64,000 bases of DNA, taken from contig FMTU01000002.1 of the NCBI GenBank assembly GCA_900100475.1, positions 62,001 to 126,000 on the forward strand, read 5' to 3'. Positions within the stretch are counted from its first letter, which is position 1, and every line of letters begins with the position of its first letter. Source of the DNA: Sphingobium faniae (GTDB lineage: Bacteria > Pseudomonadota > Alphaproteobacteria > Sphingomonadales > Sphingomonadaceae). Below are positions 18,602-28,016 of the stretch, piece by piece. The notes beneath the pieces were generated by a model. It had not been told where the DNA came from. It was given only the letters and a program-made list of their open reading frames with translations, and made no database searches. A program made the position numbers and the translations under genes.

Positions 18602-20989
18602 GTGAACGCCTCTTCCTCCCCACGCCGGGCGCGGATCGCGCCTCTCATCCTTGGTCTTGTGATCGGCCTGATCGGTCTTGTTCTGCTTGTTGGCGGAGCA
18701 TGGCTCGCCCTTTTGGGGGGATCGCTCTACTATCTCGTCATCGGCATCGCGTTGATCGCGTCGGGCTTTCTGCTCGTGCGCGGGCGCATGGCGGGCGGCT
18801 GGCTCTATATCGGCATTTTTATCGTTACGCTCCTGTGGGCCTTTGCCGAAGTCGGGGCCGATAACTGGGCGCTCGTGCCCCGGATCATCGCGCCGCTTGT
18901 CCTTTTGATCGCGACATTTCTCGTCCTTCCGACGCTCACATCCGCGAGCCGCCGTTGGCATCTGGCGATCACGGCATCGTTGGGCGCGGTGCTGATAACG
19001 GCTGTGGCGGCATTCCTTTTTGCCCGCATGAATGAGCCGCGACCGCAGTCCGGTCTCCCGGCGCTGACCGCCGAAATGGCGGAACCGGCGATGATGAAAG
19101 CGGGCGAGGATTGGCCAGCCTATGGCGGCACTACCAGCGCCCGGCGTTTTTCGCCGCTCGGCCAGATCACGCCCGGCAATGTCGGATCGCTGAAACGGGC
19201 GTGGCTGATCCATACCGGGGACATGCCTTCATCGGCGAGGATCCGGAACACCTATGGCGGCGAGAACACGCCGCTCAAGGTCGGCGACAGCCTCTATGTC
19301 TGCACGCCCAAGAATATCGTGATCGCCCTCGATCCGACCACCGGCCGCCAGCGTTGGCGTTTCGATCCCCGTGTATCGGACGATGCCATTCCCTACACGG
19401 CGGCCTGTCGCGGCGTGAGCTATTACGCCGTCCCCGGCGCGGCGGGGGGGCAGGCCTGCGCGACGCGCATCATCTTCGGCACGCTCGACGCCCGCCTGTT
19501 CGCGCTGGACGCACGGACGGGCGCGCGCTGTCGCGATTTCGGCTATAATGGCGAGGTGGATACCAAGATCGGAATGGGATCGACGCCGCCTGGCTATGTA
19601 TCCATCAATTCGCCGCCGACGATCGTGCGGGGCGTGGCGGTCACCGGGCATCAGGTGCTGGATGGGCAGGACCGCTGGGCGCCTTCCGGCGTCATCCGCG
19701 GGTTCGATGCGGTGACCGGCCGTCTGCGCTGGGCCTGGGACATGATGCGCCCCGAATGGACGGGCTATCCGCCGCAGGGCCAGACATGGACGCGCGGCAC
19801 GCCGAACATGTGGACCATCGCTTCAGGCGACGAGCAGTTGGGTCTTGTCTATCTGCCCATGGGCAATGCGGCGGCGGACTATTATTCCAGCCTGCGTCGA
19901 CCGTTGGAGAAGAAGTTCGCCACGTCGCTGGTTGCGCTCGACGTAACGACGGGACGACCGCGCTGGCGCTTTCAGGCGGTTCGCAACGATGTGTGGGATT
20001 ATGATTTCGGCGCGCAGGCGACGCTGGTGGACTATCGCGGTACACCCGCGCTCATTCTGCCTTCCAAGCAGGGCGACATCTATGTGCTCGACCGGCGCAC
20101 GGGCCGTCCGCTGACGCCGGTCGGTGAGATTCGGGCGCCCGGCGGCGGCGTCGAGCCTGAACAAAGGTCGCCGACGCAACCTGTCTCCCTGTGGCACACG
20201 CTACGCAAGCGCGACCTGACCGAGCGGGACATGTGGGGCATGTCGCCGATCGACCAGATGATCTGTCGCATCCAGTTCCGCAAGGCGAGCTACAAGGGCT
20301 TCTACACGCCGCCGGAAAGCGATCGGCGCTCGATCGAATATCCCGGCTATAATGGCGGGACGGATTGGGGCGGGATAGCGGTCGATCCGCGCCGGGGCGT
20401 GATCGTCGCCAATTACAACGACATGCCCAACTATGTCCGGCTCGTTCCGCGCAAGGAGGCGGACCGCAGGGGGTGGGCGCCCCGCGATCAGGCCCGTGGA
20501 GAAATTGGCGGTGCGGAGGGCGCGGGCGACCCCCAGGCGCATACCCCCTATGCCATCGACGTGAACGCGGGCTGGCGGTTGCCAGGAACGGGCATGTTGT
20601 GCAAACGCCCGCCCTATGGCGGCATCCGCGCGATCGACATGGCTACGGGCAGGACGATCTGGGATCGGCCTTTCGGTCAGGCGCGCACCAACGGTCCTTT
20701 CGGCATTCCGTCCATGTTGCCCTTCGACATCGGCACGCCCAATAATGGCGGCGCGGTGGTGACGGCCAGCGGATTGATCTTCATTGCGGCGGCGACCGAC
20801 AATCTCCTGCGCGCTATCGACCTTCGCACCGGAAAGACGCTGTGGACCGATGTGCTGCCTGCGGGCGGGCAGGCATCGCCCATGACCTATATGGCGAACG
20901 GCAGGCAGTATCTCGTCATCGCGCCGGGCGGTCATCATTTCATGGAAACCCCGATCGGCGACGAGGTGATTGCCTACGCTCTTCCGTAA
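18602..20989 (+). CDS. gcd: membrane-bound PQQ-dependent glucose (quinate/shikimate-family) dehydrogenase
   Basis: Periplasmic oxidation of aldoses (typically D-glucose to gluconolactone), feeding electrons to ubiquinone. It is 795 aa from a GTG at 18602, chosen because GGAAGGAG sits 7 nt upstream; a TTG at 18596 is too close to that SD. Residues about 15-140 form five transmembrane helices. The rest is an eight-bladed PQQ propeller starting DWPAYGGTTSARRFSPL, with TYGGENTPLKVGD, WDYDFGAQ and the terminal GG(R/Q)QYLVIAPGGHH segment. Length and layout match membrane GDH. Quinate or shikimate as substrate is possible; no pqq biosynthesis genes are in the window. Confidence 0.88.
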   Translation: MNASSSPRRARIAPLILGLVIGLIGLVLLVGGAWLALLGGSLYYLVIGIALIASGFLLVRGRMAGGWLYIGIFIVTLLWAFAEVGADNWALVPRIIAPLVLLIATFLVLPTLTSASRRWHLAITASLGAVLITAVAAFLFARMNEPRPQSGLPALTAEMAEPAMMKAGEDWPAYGGTTSARRFSPLGQITPGNVGSLKRAWLIHTGDMPSSARIRNTYGGENTPLKVGDSLYVCTPKNIVIALDPTTGRQRWRFDPRVSDDAIPYTAACRGVSYYAVPGAAGGQACATRIIFGTLDARLFALDARTGARCRDFGYNGEVDTKIGMGSTPPGYVSINSPPTIVRGVAVTGHQVLDGQDRWAPSGVIRGFDAVTGRLRWAWDMMRPEWTGYPPQGQTWTRGTPNMWTIASGDEQLGLVYLPMGNAAADYYSSLRRPLEKKFATSLVALDVTTGRPRWRFQAVRNDVWDYDFGAQATLVDYRGTPALILPSKQGDIYVLDRRTGRPLTPVGEIRAPGGGVEPEQRSPTQPVSLWHTLRKRDLTERDMWGMSPIDQMICRIQFRKASYKGFYTPPESDRRSIEYPGYNGGTDWGGIAVDPRRGVIVANYNDMPNYVRLVPRKEADRRGWAPRDQARGEIGGAEGAGDPQAHTPYAIDVNAGWRLPGTGMLCKRPPYGGIRAIDMATGRTIWDRPFGQARTNGPFGIPSMLPFDIGTPNNGGAVVTASGLIFIAAATDNLLRAIDLRTGKTLWTDVLPAGGQASPMTYMANGRQYLVIAPGGHHFMETPIGDEVIAYALP

Positions 20990-21214
20990 AGGGGACGGAA
21001 GCTTGATAGGTCTATTCCGGGCGGGATAGCACCACCGCGTCCTTTTCGAAGAGGCGAGCCGGTTCCAAAAGATGACTTGGCCGCTTACGCGATTGGCTTG
21101 ATGGATGCACCATCAAATGCCGGGACCAAACGCGCCTAAAGCGCGCTGCCATGCCTTTTTAAGAAAACCCGGTTCCCGCCCCTGGTTCGCTGAACTTCGT
21201 GTCCGCACGGCGCT
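20990..21214. other. 225-nt gap between convergent gcd and MAPEG gene
   Basis: No open frame with protein character is visible, nor a clear terminator with T-run. A short GCGCCTAAAGCGCGC dyad near 21134 and a CCTTTTTAAG stretch are the only structured elements I can see. Confidence 0.4.
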
Positions 21215-21610
21215 CTAACCCCGAAACAACGGTGTCAGCACCATCGCCAGCCCGGCGAGGCTGACCGCGAAGACAAGCGTCCGCACCACCGGCACGCCCA
21301 GCCCGTAAAGCGGCAGATACAGCACGCGCGCGCCCAGCCAGATCCAGCCGCCCAGCGTCGTCCATTCGCTCGTCCGGTCCGCCACGACGACCCCGATCAG
21401 CGCCACGATGGCGATGGGGAAGGTTTCCTGGAAATTGGCCTGCGCCCGCACGATCCGTCCGGCCATGGGGCGCAGCGGAGGCAGGGTTTCATCCCGCGCG
21501 CCCACATTCCATCGGGCGCCATATTGCCTGGTCTTGAGGTGCGCGGCGGCGAAGATATGCACCAACAGTAGCACCGCGCCCCAGGCCAGGATATTGAGTT
21601 CGACCGGCAT
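21215..21610 (-). CDS. MAPEG family membrane protein
   Basis: A 131-aa integral membrane protein with four hydrophobic helices. The second half of helix one is followed by the RAQANFQETFPIAIVAL motif, which is diagnostic of the MAPEG superfamily (eicosanoid/glutathione metabolism in eukaryotes, uncharacterised in most bacteria). It converges with gcd and is followed upstream by the cys operon with about 80 nt between. It is probably a separate unit or a weakly coupled tail. No substrate can be deduced. Confidence 0.85.
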   Translation of the reverse strand: MPVELNILAWGAVLLLVHIFAAAHLKTRQYGARWNVGARDETLPPLRPMAGRIVRAQANFQETFPIAIVALIGVVVADRTSEWTTLGGWIWLGARVLYLPLYGLGVPVVRTLVFAVSLAGLAMVLTPLFRG

Positions 21611-21689
21611 GACCCTCTCCTTTCATGAGAGGGGGTATTCTAACCTTTTGCGCGCAAAGGAAAACCCTCCCCCTTGCGCGCAGGCAGGA

Positions 21690-22478
21690 TCAGAATACCG
21701 GCTGGTTGGCCGGCTCGTCGGAATCGCCCGTTTCGGGCGCTGCTGAAATCGGCGAGTGGATGCCGCATTCCATCTTGTCCCACCCGCGCCAGCGGCCCGC
21801 GCGCGGGTCTTCGCCCGGCAGCACCTTGGACGTGCAGGGTTCGCAGCCGATGGACAGATAGCCCTGTGCCTCCAGCGGATGCCGGGGCAGGTCATGCTCG
21901 GCGAAATAGGCTTCCAGATCGTCCTTGGTCCAGTCGCCCAGCGGATTGAGCTTCAGCCGCCCGTCCTCCACCTCGAAGCGGGGCAGGTTCTGCCGCGTCA
22001 CCGACTGGAACGCCTTGCGCCCGGAAATCCACGCGTCAAGGCCGTCCTTGGCGCGGGCCATCGGCTCGACCTTGCGGATGTCGCAGCAACCATCGGGATC
22101 ATAGGACCAGCGCAGGCCCGTCTCGTCCTTCGCCGCGATCACTTCGGGCCTGGGTGCGACGACCCGGCTGTCGGTGAAGCCGAACGCGCCGATCAGCGTG
22201 TCGCGATAGTCCAGCGTCTCGTCGAACATCTTGAGCGTATCGACGAAGATCACCGGCACGTTGCGGTCCGCCTGCGCCACCAGATGCAGCAGCACCGCGC
22301 TTTCCGTGCCGAAGGAGGAGACGACGGCTACATGGCCCGCCAGCCCTTCGGCAAAGACGGTCCGCAGCATTGTCATCGTGTCGACGCCTTCGAAACGCTG
22401 GTTCAGCGCGTCGGCATCCGCCTGGCGAAAGGCGGGGCGGGCGTCGATCAGGTCTATTTCACGGGCGGCTTTAGCCAT
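21690..22478 (-). CDS. cysH: adenylyl-sulfate (APS) reductase, thioredoxin-dependent
   Basis: Reduces activated sulfate to sulfite. It is 262 aa. The PP-loop segment SSFGTESAVLLHLV and the VDTLKMFDETLDYRD motif define the PAPS/APS reductase fold. Cysteine pairs C131-C132 and C212-C215 (CC...CxxC) are the [4Fe-4S] ligands of the APS-using type, so the preferred substrate should be APS, not PAPS. The catalytic cysteine is in MECGIHSP close to the C-terminus. It overlaps the DUF934 gene by 8 nt and is last in the five-gene sulfite/sulfate operon. Confidence 0.92.
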   Translation of the reverse strand: MAKAAREIDLIDARPAFRQADADALNQRFEGVDTMTMLRTVFAEGLAGHVAVVSSFGTESAVLLHLVAQADRNVPVIFVDTLKMFDETLDYRDTLIGAFGFTDSRVVAPRPEVIAAKDETGLRWSYDPDGCCDIRKVEPMARAKDGLDAWISGRKAFQSVTRQNLPRFEVEDGRLKLNPLGDWTKDDLEAYFAEHDLPRHPLEAQGYLSIGCEPCTSKVLPGEDPRAGRWRGWDKMECGIHSPISAAPETGDSDEPANQPVF

Positions 22479-22911
22479 TCACGATCTCCGGATGCCGCTT
22501 TGCCCATACCGGGCGGCGGCCGTCTACGGTCTTTTGATACACGTCGGCATAGCGATGGAGCGCGCGTTCGACGGCGGCGTCATCCAGCGGCTTGTCGGGA
22601 TGAAAGCTGTCGAAGCCGCACCGGCGCATGGGGACGATCTGGTCGACCAGCACGTCGCCCACCGCGCGCAATTCGCCCGCATAGCCGGCTTCGCGCAGGA
22701 TGCGCGCGGCGGAATAGCCCCGCCCGTCGGTGTAGGCGGGGAAGTTCACCTCCACCAGAGACAGCCGGTCGAGATAAGGCAGCAGTTCCCGCGCATCCTC
22801 GCCCGCCTCGATCCGCACCGCGGTCGAATTGGACTGGCCGGTGAAGGATTCCACCGTGACCGAGGGTTCCTGAGAGGCCTCGCCGTCGCGGAAGGACAGG
22901 AACTCAACCAT
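22471..22911 (-). CDS. DUF934 protein associated with sulfite reductase
   Basis: A 146-aa protein with the LPYLDRLSLVEVNFPAYTDGRGYSAARILRE core of the DUF934 family, which is found next to cysI and cysH in many proteobacteria. The C-terminal part (FDSFHPDKPLDDAAVERALHRY) is also typical. Biochemical function is not established to my knowledge; a role in sulfite reductase assembly or electron delivery is only a guess from constant linkage. It overlaps cysI by 8 nt upstream and cysH by 8 nt downstream. Confidence 0.88.
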   Translation of the reverse strand: MVEFLSFRDGEASQEPSVTVESFTGQSNSTAVRIEAGEDARELLPYLDRLSLVEVNFPAYTDGRGYSAARILREAGYAGELRAVGDVLVDQIVPMRRCGFDSFHPDKPLDDAAVERALHRYADVYQKTVDGRRPVWAKRHPEIVNG

Positions 22912-24535
22912 AGATCGCCTCCTTGAAGGGCTTCATGCCGATGCGGCGATAGGTGTCGAGGAAGCGTTCGCCCTGCGCGCGCTCCGCCAGATAAATGTCC
23001 GTGACCTTCTCGATCGCATCGACCACGCCGTCCTCGGAAAAGCCGGGGCCGGTGATCTGGCCGAGGCTCGCATCCTCGGCGCCGGACCCGCCGAGCAGAA
23101 GCTGGAAATTCTCCACGCCCTTCCGGTCCACGCCAAGAATGCCGATATGCCCGGCATGGTGATGGCCGCAGGCGTTGATGCAGCCCGAAATCTTGAGCTT
23201 CAGTTCGCCCAGATCCTTCTGCCGGTCCGGCGAAGCGAAGCGTTCCGACAGCTTCTGCGCCAGCGGGATCGACCGCGCATTGGCGAGGCTGCAATAATCG
23301 AGGCCGGGGCAGGCGATGATGTCGCCGATCAGGTCCAGATTGGCTTCCGCCAGCCCCGCCTCGTCCAGCTTCTGCCAGATGGCGTAGAGGTCCGCCTTCT
23401 TCACATGCGGCAGGACGAGGTTCTGCGCGTGGGTGACGCGCAGTTCGTCCAGTGAATAGTGTTCGGCAAGGTCTGCGATCAGGTCGATTTGATCGGCCGA
23501 AGCGTCGCCCGGGATGCCGCCCACCGGCTTCAGGCTGATGTTGACGATGGCGTAGCCTGGCTGCCGGTGCGTCGCGACCTGCCGATCGACCCACAGCGCG
23601 AAGGCCGGATCGCCACGGTCGATCTCGTCCGAAAGGCCCTGCTCATAGGCGGGATTGGCGAAGAAGGGACGGATGCGGTCCAGTTCCTCGCGGGGCGGGT
23701 TCAGCCCCAGCACCTTCATCTGGGCGAATTCTTCCTCGACCTGCCGCTTATATTCCTCGACGCCCAGTTCATGGACGAGGATCTTGATCCGCGCCTTGAA
23801 CTTGTTGTCGCGGCGGCCATAGCGATTGTAGACGCGCAGGCAGGCTTCCAGATAAGGAATGACCTCATCTTCGGGCACGAAGTCCCTGATTTGCGGGCCA
23901 ACCATCGGCGTGCGCCCCATGCCGCCACCGGCATAGACTTCCGCGCCGATTTCATCCCCGCGCTTCACCAGCTTGAGGCCGATATCGTGCAGCCGCATGG
24001 CCGAGCGGTCCTCTGCCGTGGCGATCACGCAAATCTTGAACTTGCGCGGCAGATAGGTGAATTCCGGATGGAATGTCGACCATTGCCGCAGCAACTCGGC
24101 CCAGGGACGCGGGTCCGTCACCTCGTCGGCGGCCACGCCCGCATATTGATCCGAAGAGATATTGCGTATGCAATTGCCGCTGGTCTGGATGGCGTGCATC
24201 TCGACCGTCGCCAGTTCGGCGAGGATGTCGGGCGCGTCGGCCAGCTTGATCCAGTTGAACTGGATGTTCGTGCGGGTTGTGAAATGGCCATAGCCGCGGT
24301 CATATTTGCGCGCGACCTCCCCCAGCTTGCGCATCTGCCGCGCCGACAAAGTGCCATAGGGAATGGCGATGCGCAGCATATAGGCGTGAAGCTGGAGATA
24401 CAGGCCGTTCATCAGGCGCAGCGGCTTGAACTGATCCTCGGTCAGGTGGCCGGCCAGACGGCGCTGCACCTGATCGCGGAACTCCTCGACGCGGGCGTCG
24501 ACGATGGACTGGTCGTAGCTGTCGTAACGATACAT
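22904..24535 (-). CDS. cysI: sulfite reductase hemoprotein (nitrite/sulfite reductase family)
   Basis: Six-electron reduction of sulfite to sulfide. It is 543 aa with two ferredoxin-like half-domains and the siroheme/[4Fe-4S] repeat. Cluster ligands are C409 and C415 in CPGLDYC, and C452 and C456 in SGCINACGHHHAGHIG, so the cofactor site is complete. The first siroheme motif is TSGNCIRNIS near residue 120. No flavoprotein cysJ is adjacent, so a ferredoxin or another reductase should supply electrons. It starts at the ATG at 24535, 3 nt after the DUF2849 stop. Confidence 0.92.
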   Translation of the reverse strand: MYRYDSYDQSIVDARVEEFRDQVQRRLAGHLTEDQFKPLRLMNGLYLQLHAYMLRIAIPYGTLSARQMRKLGEVARKYDRGYGHFTTRTNIQFNWIKLADAPDILAELATVEMHAIQTSGNCIRNISSDQYAGVAADEVTDPRPWAELLRQWSTFHPEFTYLPRKFKICVIATAEDRSAMRLHDIGLKLVKRGDEIGAEVYAGGGMGRTPMVGPQIRDFVPEDEVIPYLEACLRVYNRYGRRDNKFKARIKILVHELGVEEYKRQVEEEFAQMKVLGLNPPREELDRIRPFFANPAYEQGLSDEIDRGDPAFALWVDRQVATHRQPGYAIVNISLKPVGGIPGDASADQIDLIADLAEHYSLDELRVTHAQNLVLPHVKKADLYAIWQKLDEAGLAEANLDLIGDIIACPGLDYCSLANARSIPLAQKLSERFASPDRQKDLGELKLKISGCINACGHHHAGHIGILGVDRKGVENFQLLLGGSGAEDASLGQITGPGFSEDGVVDAIEKVTDIYLAERAQGERFLDTYRRIGMKPFKEAIYG

Positions 24536-24538
24536 GGT

Positions 24539-24835
24539 TCAAATCACCCAGTTGCCGGCATCGGCGTCATTCGGTTTCAGTGAAAGGTCGGGGCGCACCG
24601 TCGGCCCCAGGGCGCGGATGCGGTCCTTGATATGGGCGGGGCGGATGCCTTCATCGGTCACGGTCGCGTCGATCACATAGGCGCCCACGACCCGCTGCGC
24701 GGCCTCTTCGGCGCGGACCAGTTCGTCGCCCCGGTCGCCCACATCGGCCGAATCGCCGACCAGCCGCGACCAGCCGTCGCCCGCCCACCAGATCACGTCG
24801 CCGGTGCCAAGGTCGTTGCCGGTCAGAATCTTCAC
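24539..24835 (-). CDS. DUF2849 small protein of the sulfite reductase operon
   Basis: A 98-aa protein, VKILTGNDLGTGDVIWW at the N-terminus, matching the DUF2849 family that travels with alphaproteobacterial cysI. It begins at a GTG at 24835 overlapping the cobA stop (GTGA) and ends 3 nt before cysI. There are no known catalytic motifs; function is unknown. The tight overlaps argue for translational coupling and for a role in making or running sulfite reductase. Confidence 0.82.
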   Translation of the reverse strand: MKILTGNDLGTGDVIWWAGDGWSRLVGDSADVGDRGDELVRAEEAAQRVVGAYVIDATVTDEGIRPAHIKDRIRALGPTVRPDLSLKPNDADAGNWVI

Positions 24836-25620
24836 TTGTGCATCTCCGAAATCATCTCCGCCTGCGCGCCCCATCCCGTCAGAACGTCGCGGGCCAGCGC
24901 GTGGGCCGCCACTTCCCCGACGACGATCAGCGCCGGGCTCTTTACCTGTTCGCGCGCCACCATGTCGCCCAGATCGGCGAGCAGCGTGCGGAGCGTGCGC
25001 ATATCATGGCGCGTGCCGTTTTCCAGCACCGCGACCGGAATGTCCGGCGCAAGGCCGTCGGCCATCAGCTTGTCGGCGATGTCCGCGGCCGTCGCGACGC
25101 CCATATAGATGACGAGCGTCCGTCCCTTGCCCGCAAGGCCGGACCAGTCCTGATCCGTCAGCCCCTTGCACTGGCCCGCGACGAAACTGACCGCGCTCGA
25201 CGCCGCGCGATGGGTGAGGGGGAGCTGCGCCTGCGCCGCGCTGCCGATCGCCGCGCTGATGCCCGGCACCACTTCCACCGGTACTCCGGCTTCGCGACAG
25301 GCGTCCACTTCCTCGCCGCCGCGCCCGAAGATGAAGGGATCGCCGCCCTTCAGCCGGACCACCGATTGCCCGCCTGCCGCCAGCCGCACCAGCAGCGCGT
25401 TGATGTCCTGCTGCGGCATGGAATGGCGGCTGCGCTGCTTGGCGACGGAAATCAGTTCTGCCTCCGGCGCGGCCATCGCCAATATCTCGCGGGACACGAG
25501 ACCGTCATGCACGATCACCTTCGCCGCGCCGATCAGGCGGGCGGCGCGCAGCGTCAGCAGTTCCGGATCGCCCGGTCCCGCCCCGACGAGATAAACGGTG
25601 GAAGGTGCATGTTTAACCAT
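24832..25620 (-). CDS. cobA: uroporphyrinogen-III C-methyltransferase
   Basis: SAM-dependent double methylation of uroporphyrinogen III to precorrin-2, the branch to siroheme (and cobalamin). It is 262 aa from the ATG at 25620. The family signatures are VYLVGAGPGDPELLTLRA at the N-terminus, VVRLKGGDPFIFGRGGEE, and PLTHRA in the centre. It is a stand-alone methylase rather than a fused CysG; a dehydrogenase/ferrochelatase must be elsewhere. First gene of the operon with cysI, so siroheme supply and the siroheme enzyme are co-expressed. Confidence 0.9.
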   Translation of the reverse strand: MVKHAPSTVYLVGAGPGDPELLTLRAARLIGAAKVIVHDGLVSREILAMAAPEAELISVAKQRSRHSMPQQDINALLVRLAAGGQSVVRLKGGDPFIFGRGGEEVDACREAGVPVEVVPGISAAIGSAAQAQLPLTHRAASSAVSFVAGQCKGLTDQDWSGLAGKGRTLVIYMGVATAADIADKLMADGLAPDIPVAVLENGTRHDMRTLRTLLADLGDMVAREQVKSPALIVVGEVAAHALARDVLTGWGAQAEMISEMHK

Positions 25621-25713
25621 GCCGGTCCACATGGCGAAGGCGCCGCCGAACTGCAATCCAGAATGCTTTTACCGCAGCGTAGGAAAAGTTGCGGCCGCAA
25701 AAATCCGGCCTTT

Positions 25714-27147
25714 TCAATCCCCCATCGTGCTGGTGTCGATGGCCTTCAATCCTACGCCGATGGCGGCGCGCGGCTGTTCGATCTCCGCCGACACCACCGG
25801 ATAGGCGCAATAGTCCGCCGCATAATAGGCGCTGGGCCGGTGATTGCCCGAAATCCCCACTCCGCCAAAGGGCGCGGCGGACGAAGCGCCGTTGGTCGGC
25901 CGGTTCCAGTTGACGATCCCGGCGCGAACCTGCGTCCAGAACTGGTTATATTGTTCCGGCGTCCCCCCGATCAGCGCGGCGGACAGGCCAAAGCGCGTAT
26001 TGTTCGCCTCCGCGATGGCGGCGTCGAAATCGGTGACGCGCACGACCTGAAGCAACGGGCCGAACAGTTCCACATCGGGCCGTTCCGTCATCGCCGTCAC
26101 GTCGATGATAGCGGGCGTCAGGAAGGGGAGGCTCTTCACCGGGCGGACCATATGCTTGATCGGCTTGCCGCCATTGCTCATCAGATAGAGGAAGCTCTCG
26201 GTCAGGCCGTCCGCCGCCGCTTCGTCGATCACCGGACCCATGAAGGGCGCGGGAGCGGCATGGGGATGATCGACGATCAGTCGGTCGGCGATCTTCCTGA
26301 CCTCCGCGATCACCGCGTCGGCGATGCTGTCCCTGACGATCAGGCGGCTGGCGGCGGTGCAGCGCTGCCCGCTCGACAGGAAAGCCGATTGCACCACCAA
26401 CGTGGCAGCAGCATTGATGTCGGGCGTGTCCCAGACGATCGCGGGATTGTTGCCGCCCATCTCCAGCGCCAATATCTTGCCTGGCTCCTCCGCGAACTGG
26501 CGGTTGATCGCGATCCCGGTCCGCGCCGATCCGGTGAACAGCACGCCGCCCACATCCGCGTGCGCCGCCAGCGCCTTGCCTTCGTCCGGGCCGCCCAGCA
26601 GCAGACGGACCGCATCGCGCGGAATCCCCGCCTCATGATAGAGTTTCACCAGCATCTCGCCCACGGCGGGCGTCTTTTCCGAAGGCTTGAACACGATGCT
26701 GTTGCCCGCCAGCAGGGCCGGGACGATATGTCCGTTGGGCAGGTGCGCCGGGAAATTATATGGACCCAGCACCGCCATCACGCCATGGGGCTTGTGCCGG
26801 ACGGACTGACGCGCGCCCATGGCGGCGTCCAGCCTGCGCTGCCCGGTGCGTTCGGCATAGGCGGATATGGAAATGTCGACCTTGCCCATCACGGCGGCGA
26901 CTTCGGTCTGCGCGTCCCACAGCGGCTTGCCCGTTTCCCGCGCAATCAGGTCGGCGAGCTTGTCCTCCTGCGCGCGCACCACATTGACGAAGCGGCGCAG
27001 CGTTTCGATGCGATAGGCGATGGGCTGCGCGGCCCAGAGCGGCCATGCGGCGCGGGCGCGGGCGACTTCTTCCTCCACATCGCCCGCCACCCCTTGCCAC
27101 AAAAGCGCGCCGGTGGCCGGTTCGAACGAGGTTAATGCCGAAGACAT
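25714..27147 (-). CDS. astD: succinylglutamate-semialdehyde dehydrogenase
   Basis: NAD-dependent oxidation of N-succinylglutamate 5-semialdehyde, step four of the arginine succinyltransferase pathway. It is 477 aa, close to the family length. The cofactor motif is VLFTGSARTG, the general base is in LEMGGNNPAIV, and the catalytic cysteine is C263 in SSGQRCTAASR. The N-terminal PHGVMAVLGPYNFPAHLPNGHI block is typical of AstD. The other ast genes are not in the window, so the assignment within the aldehyde dehydrogenases rests on sequence character. Its neighbours (mtgA upstream, cobA downstream) are unrelated. Confidence 0.85.
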   Translation of the reverse strand: MSSALTSFEPATGALLWQGVAGDVEEEVARARAAWPLWAAQPIAYRIETLRRFVNVVRAQEDKLADLIARETGKPLWDAQTEVAAVMGKVDISISAYAERTGQRRLDAAMGARQSVRHKPHGVMAVLGPYNFPAHLPNGHIVPALLAGNSIVFKPSEKTPAVGEMLVKLYHEAGIPRDAVRLLLGGPDEGKALAAHADVGGVLFTGSARTGIAINRQFAEEPGKILALEMGGNNPAIVWDTPDINAAATLVVQSAFLSSGQRCTAASRLIVRDSIADAVIAEVRKIADRLIVDHPHAAPAPFMGPVIDEAAADGLTESFLYLMSNGGKPIKHMVRPVKSLPFLTPAIIDVTAMTERPDVELFGPLLQVVRVTDFDAAIAEANNTRFGLSAALIGGTPEQYNQFWTQVRAGIVNWNRPTNGASSAAPFGGVGISGNHRPSAYYAADYCAYPVVSAEIEQPRAAIGVGLKAIDTSTMGD

Positions 27148-27197
27148 GCTATGAGGATATGGCCCAAAAAAGCAGGAGAGGGAAGGCGGTTATGCCC

Positions 27198-27896
27198 TCA
27201 TCGCAGGCAGCCATCCAGCCCATCGCGCTGCACCACGCCGATCCGCGTGGCGATGCTGTTGCCATAGCGCCGGGTGAAACCGCTCGGCGCGACCGCCGCC
27301 CGCTTCTTGGGCAAGGGCAGCACGGCAGCGATCCGCGCCGCCTCCGCCCGCGTCAGGCGGCTGGCGTCATGATGGAAATAGCGCATCGCTCCGGCATTGG
27401 CGCCATAGGTCCCGATCCCCGTCTCCGCGACGTTCAGATAGACTTCCATGATCCGTCGCTTGCCCCAGATGCCCTCGATCAGCAGGGTGAACCAGGCCTC
27501 GAACCCCTTGCGGACAAAGCCGCCACCCTGGATCAGGAATACATTCTTCGCGGTCTGCTGGCTGATCGTCGATCCACCCCGGATCTTTCCGCCGCTGGCA
27601 TTGTGCCGCATGGCTCGGGTGATGGCGTCGACATCGAAGCCGTGATGCGAACAAAAACGGCTGTCCTCCGCCGCGATGGCGGCGCGCGGCATGTTCGGGT
27701 CCATATCCTCCAGGCTCATCCAGTCCTTGGTGAAGCCATGGGAATCGAACAGCATCGTCCATGTCACGGGCGGCGGGACGAAGCGATACAGCCCGACCAT
27801 CAGCAGGGAAAGGATCACGAAAGCTGCCATGATCCGGAATGGAATCATGATCCAGCGGAACCGGCGGCTCGATGAGGGAGAGGACTTGGACGGCAT
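27198..27896 (-). CDS. mtgA: monofunctional biosynthetic peptidoglycan transglycosylase
   Basis: Polymerises lipid II into glycan strands. It is 232 aa from the ATG at 27896, chosen for the GAGGG just upstream; an ATG at 27923 is an alternative. A basic N-terminus and one transmembrane helix (about 15-37) precede a GT51 domain. The domain has EDSRFCSHHGFDVDAI (catalytic glutamate), GGSTISQQTAKNVFL and KRRIMEVYLNVAETG, the three diagnostic blocks. It lacks a penicillin-binding domain, hence monofunctional. It is followed after 50 nt by astD. Confidence 0.92.
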   Translation of the reverse strand: MPSKSSPSSSRRFRWIMIPFRIMAAFVILSLLMVGLYRFVPPPVTWTMLFDSHGFTKDWMSLEDMDPNMPRAAIAAEDSRFCSHHGFDVDAITRAMRHNASGGKIRGGSTISQQTAKNVFLIQGGGFVRKGFEAWFTLLIEGIWGKRRIMEVYLNVAETGIGTYGANAGAMRYFHHDASRLTRAEAARIAAVLPLPKKRAAVAPSGFTRRYGNSIATRIGVVQRDGLDGCLR

Positions 27897-28016
27897 GACG
27901 CCCTCGTAACGCGCTATCCACATTTCGTTCAAGCGGCGGCGAGCCTGCTTCCGATCAGTCCGCGACCTCTCTCGGAAGCTGCGATATTCCCGTTGCCGCC
28001 GCCATGCATGGAGCCG

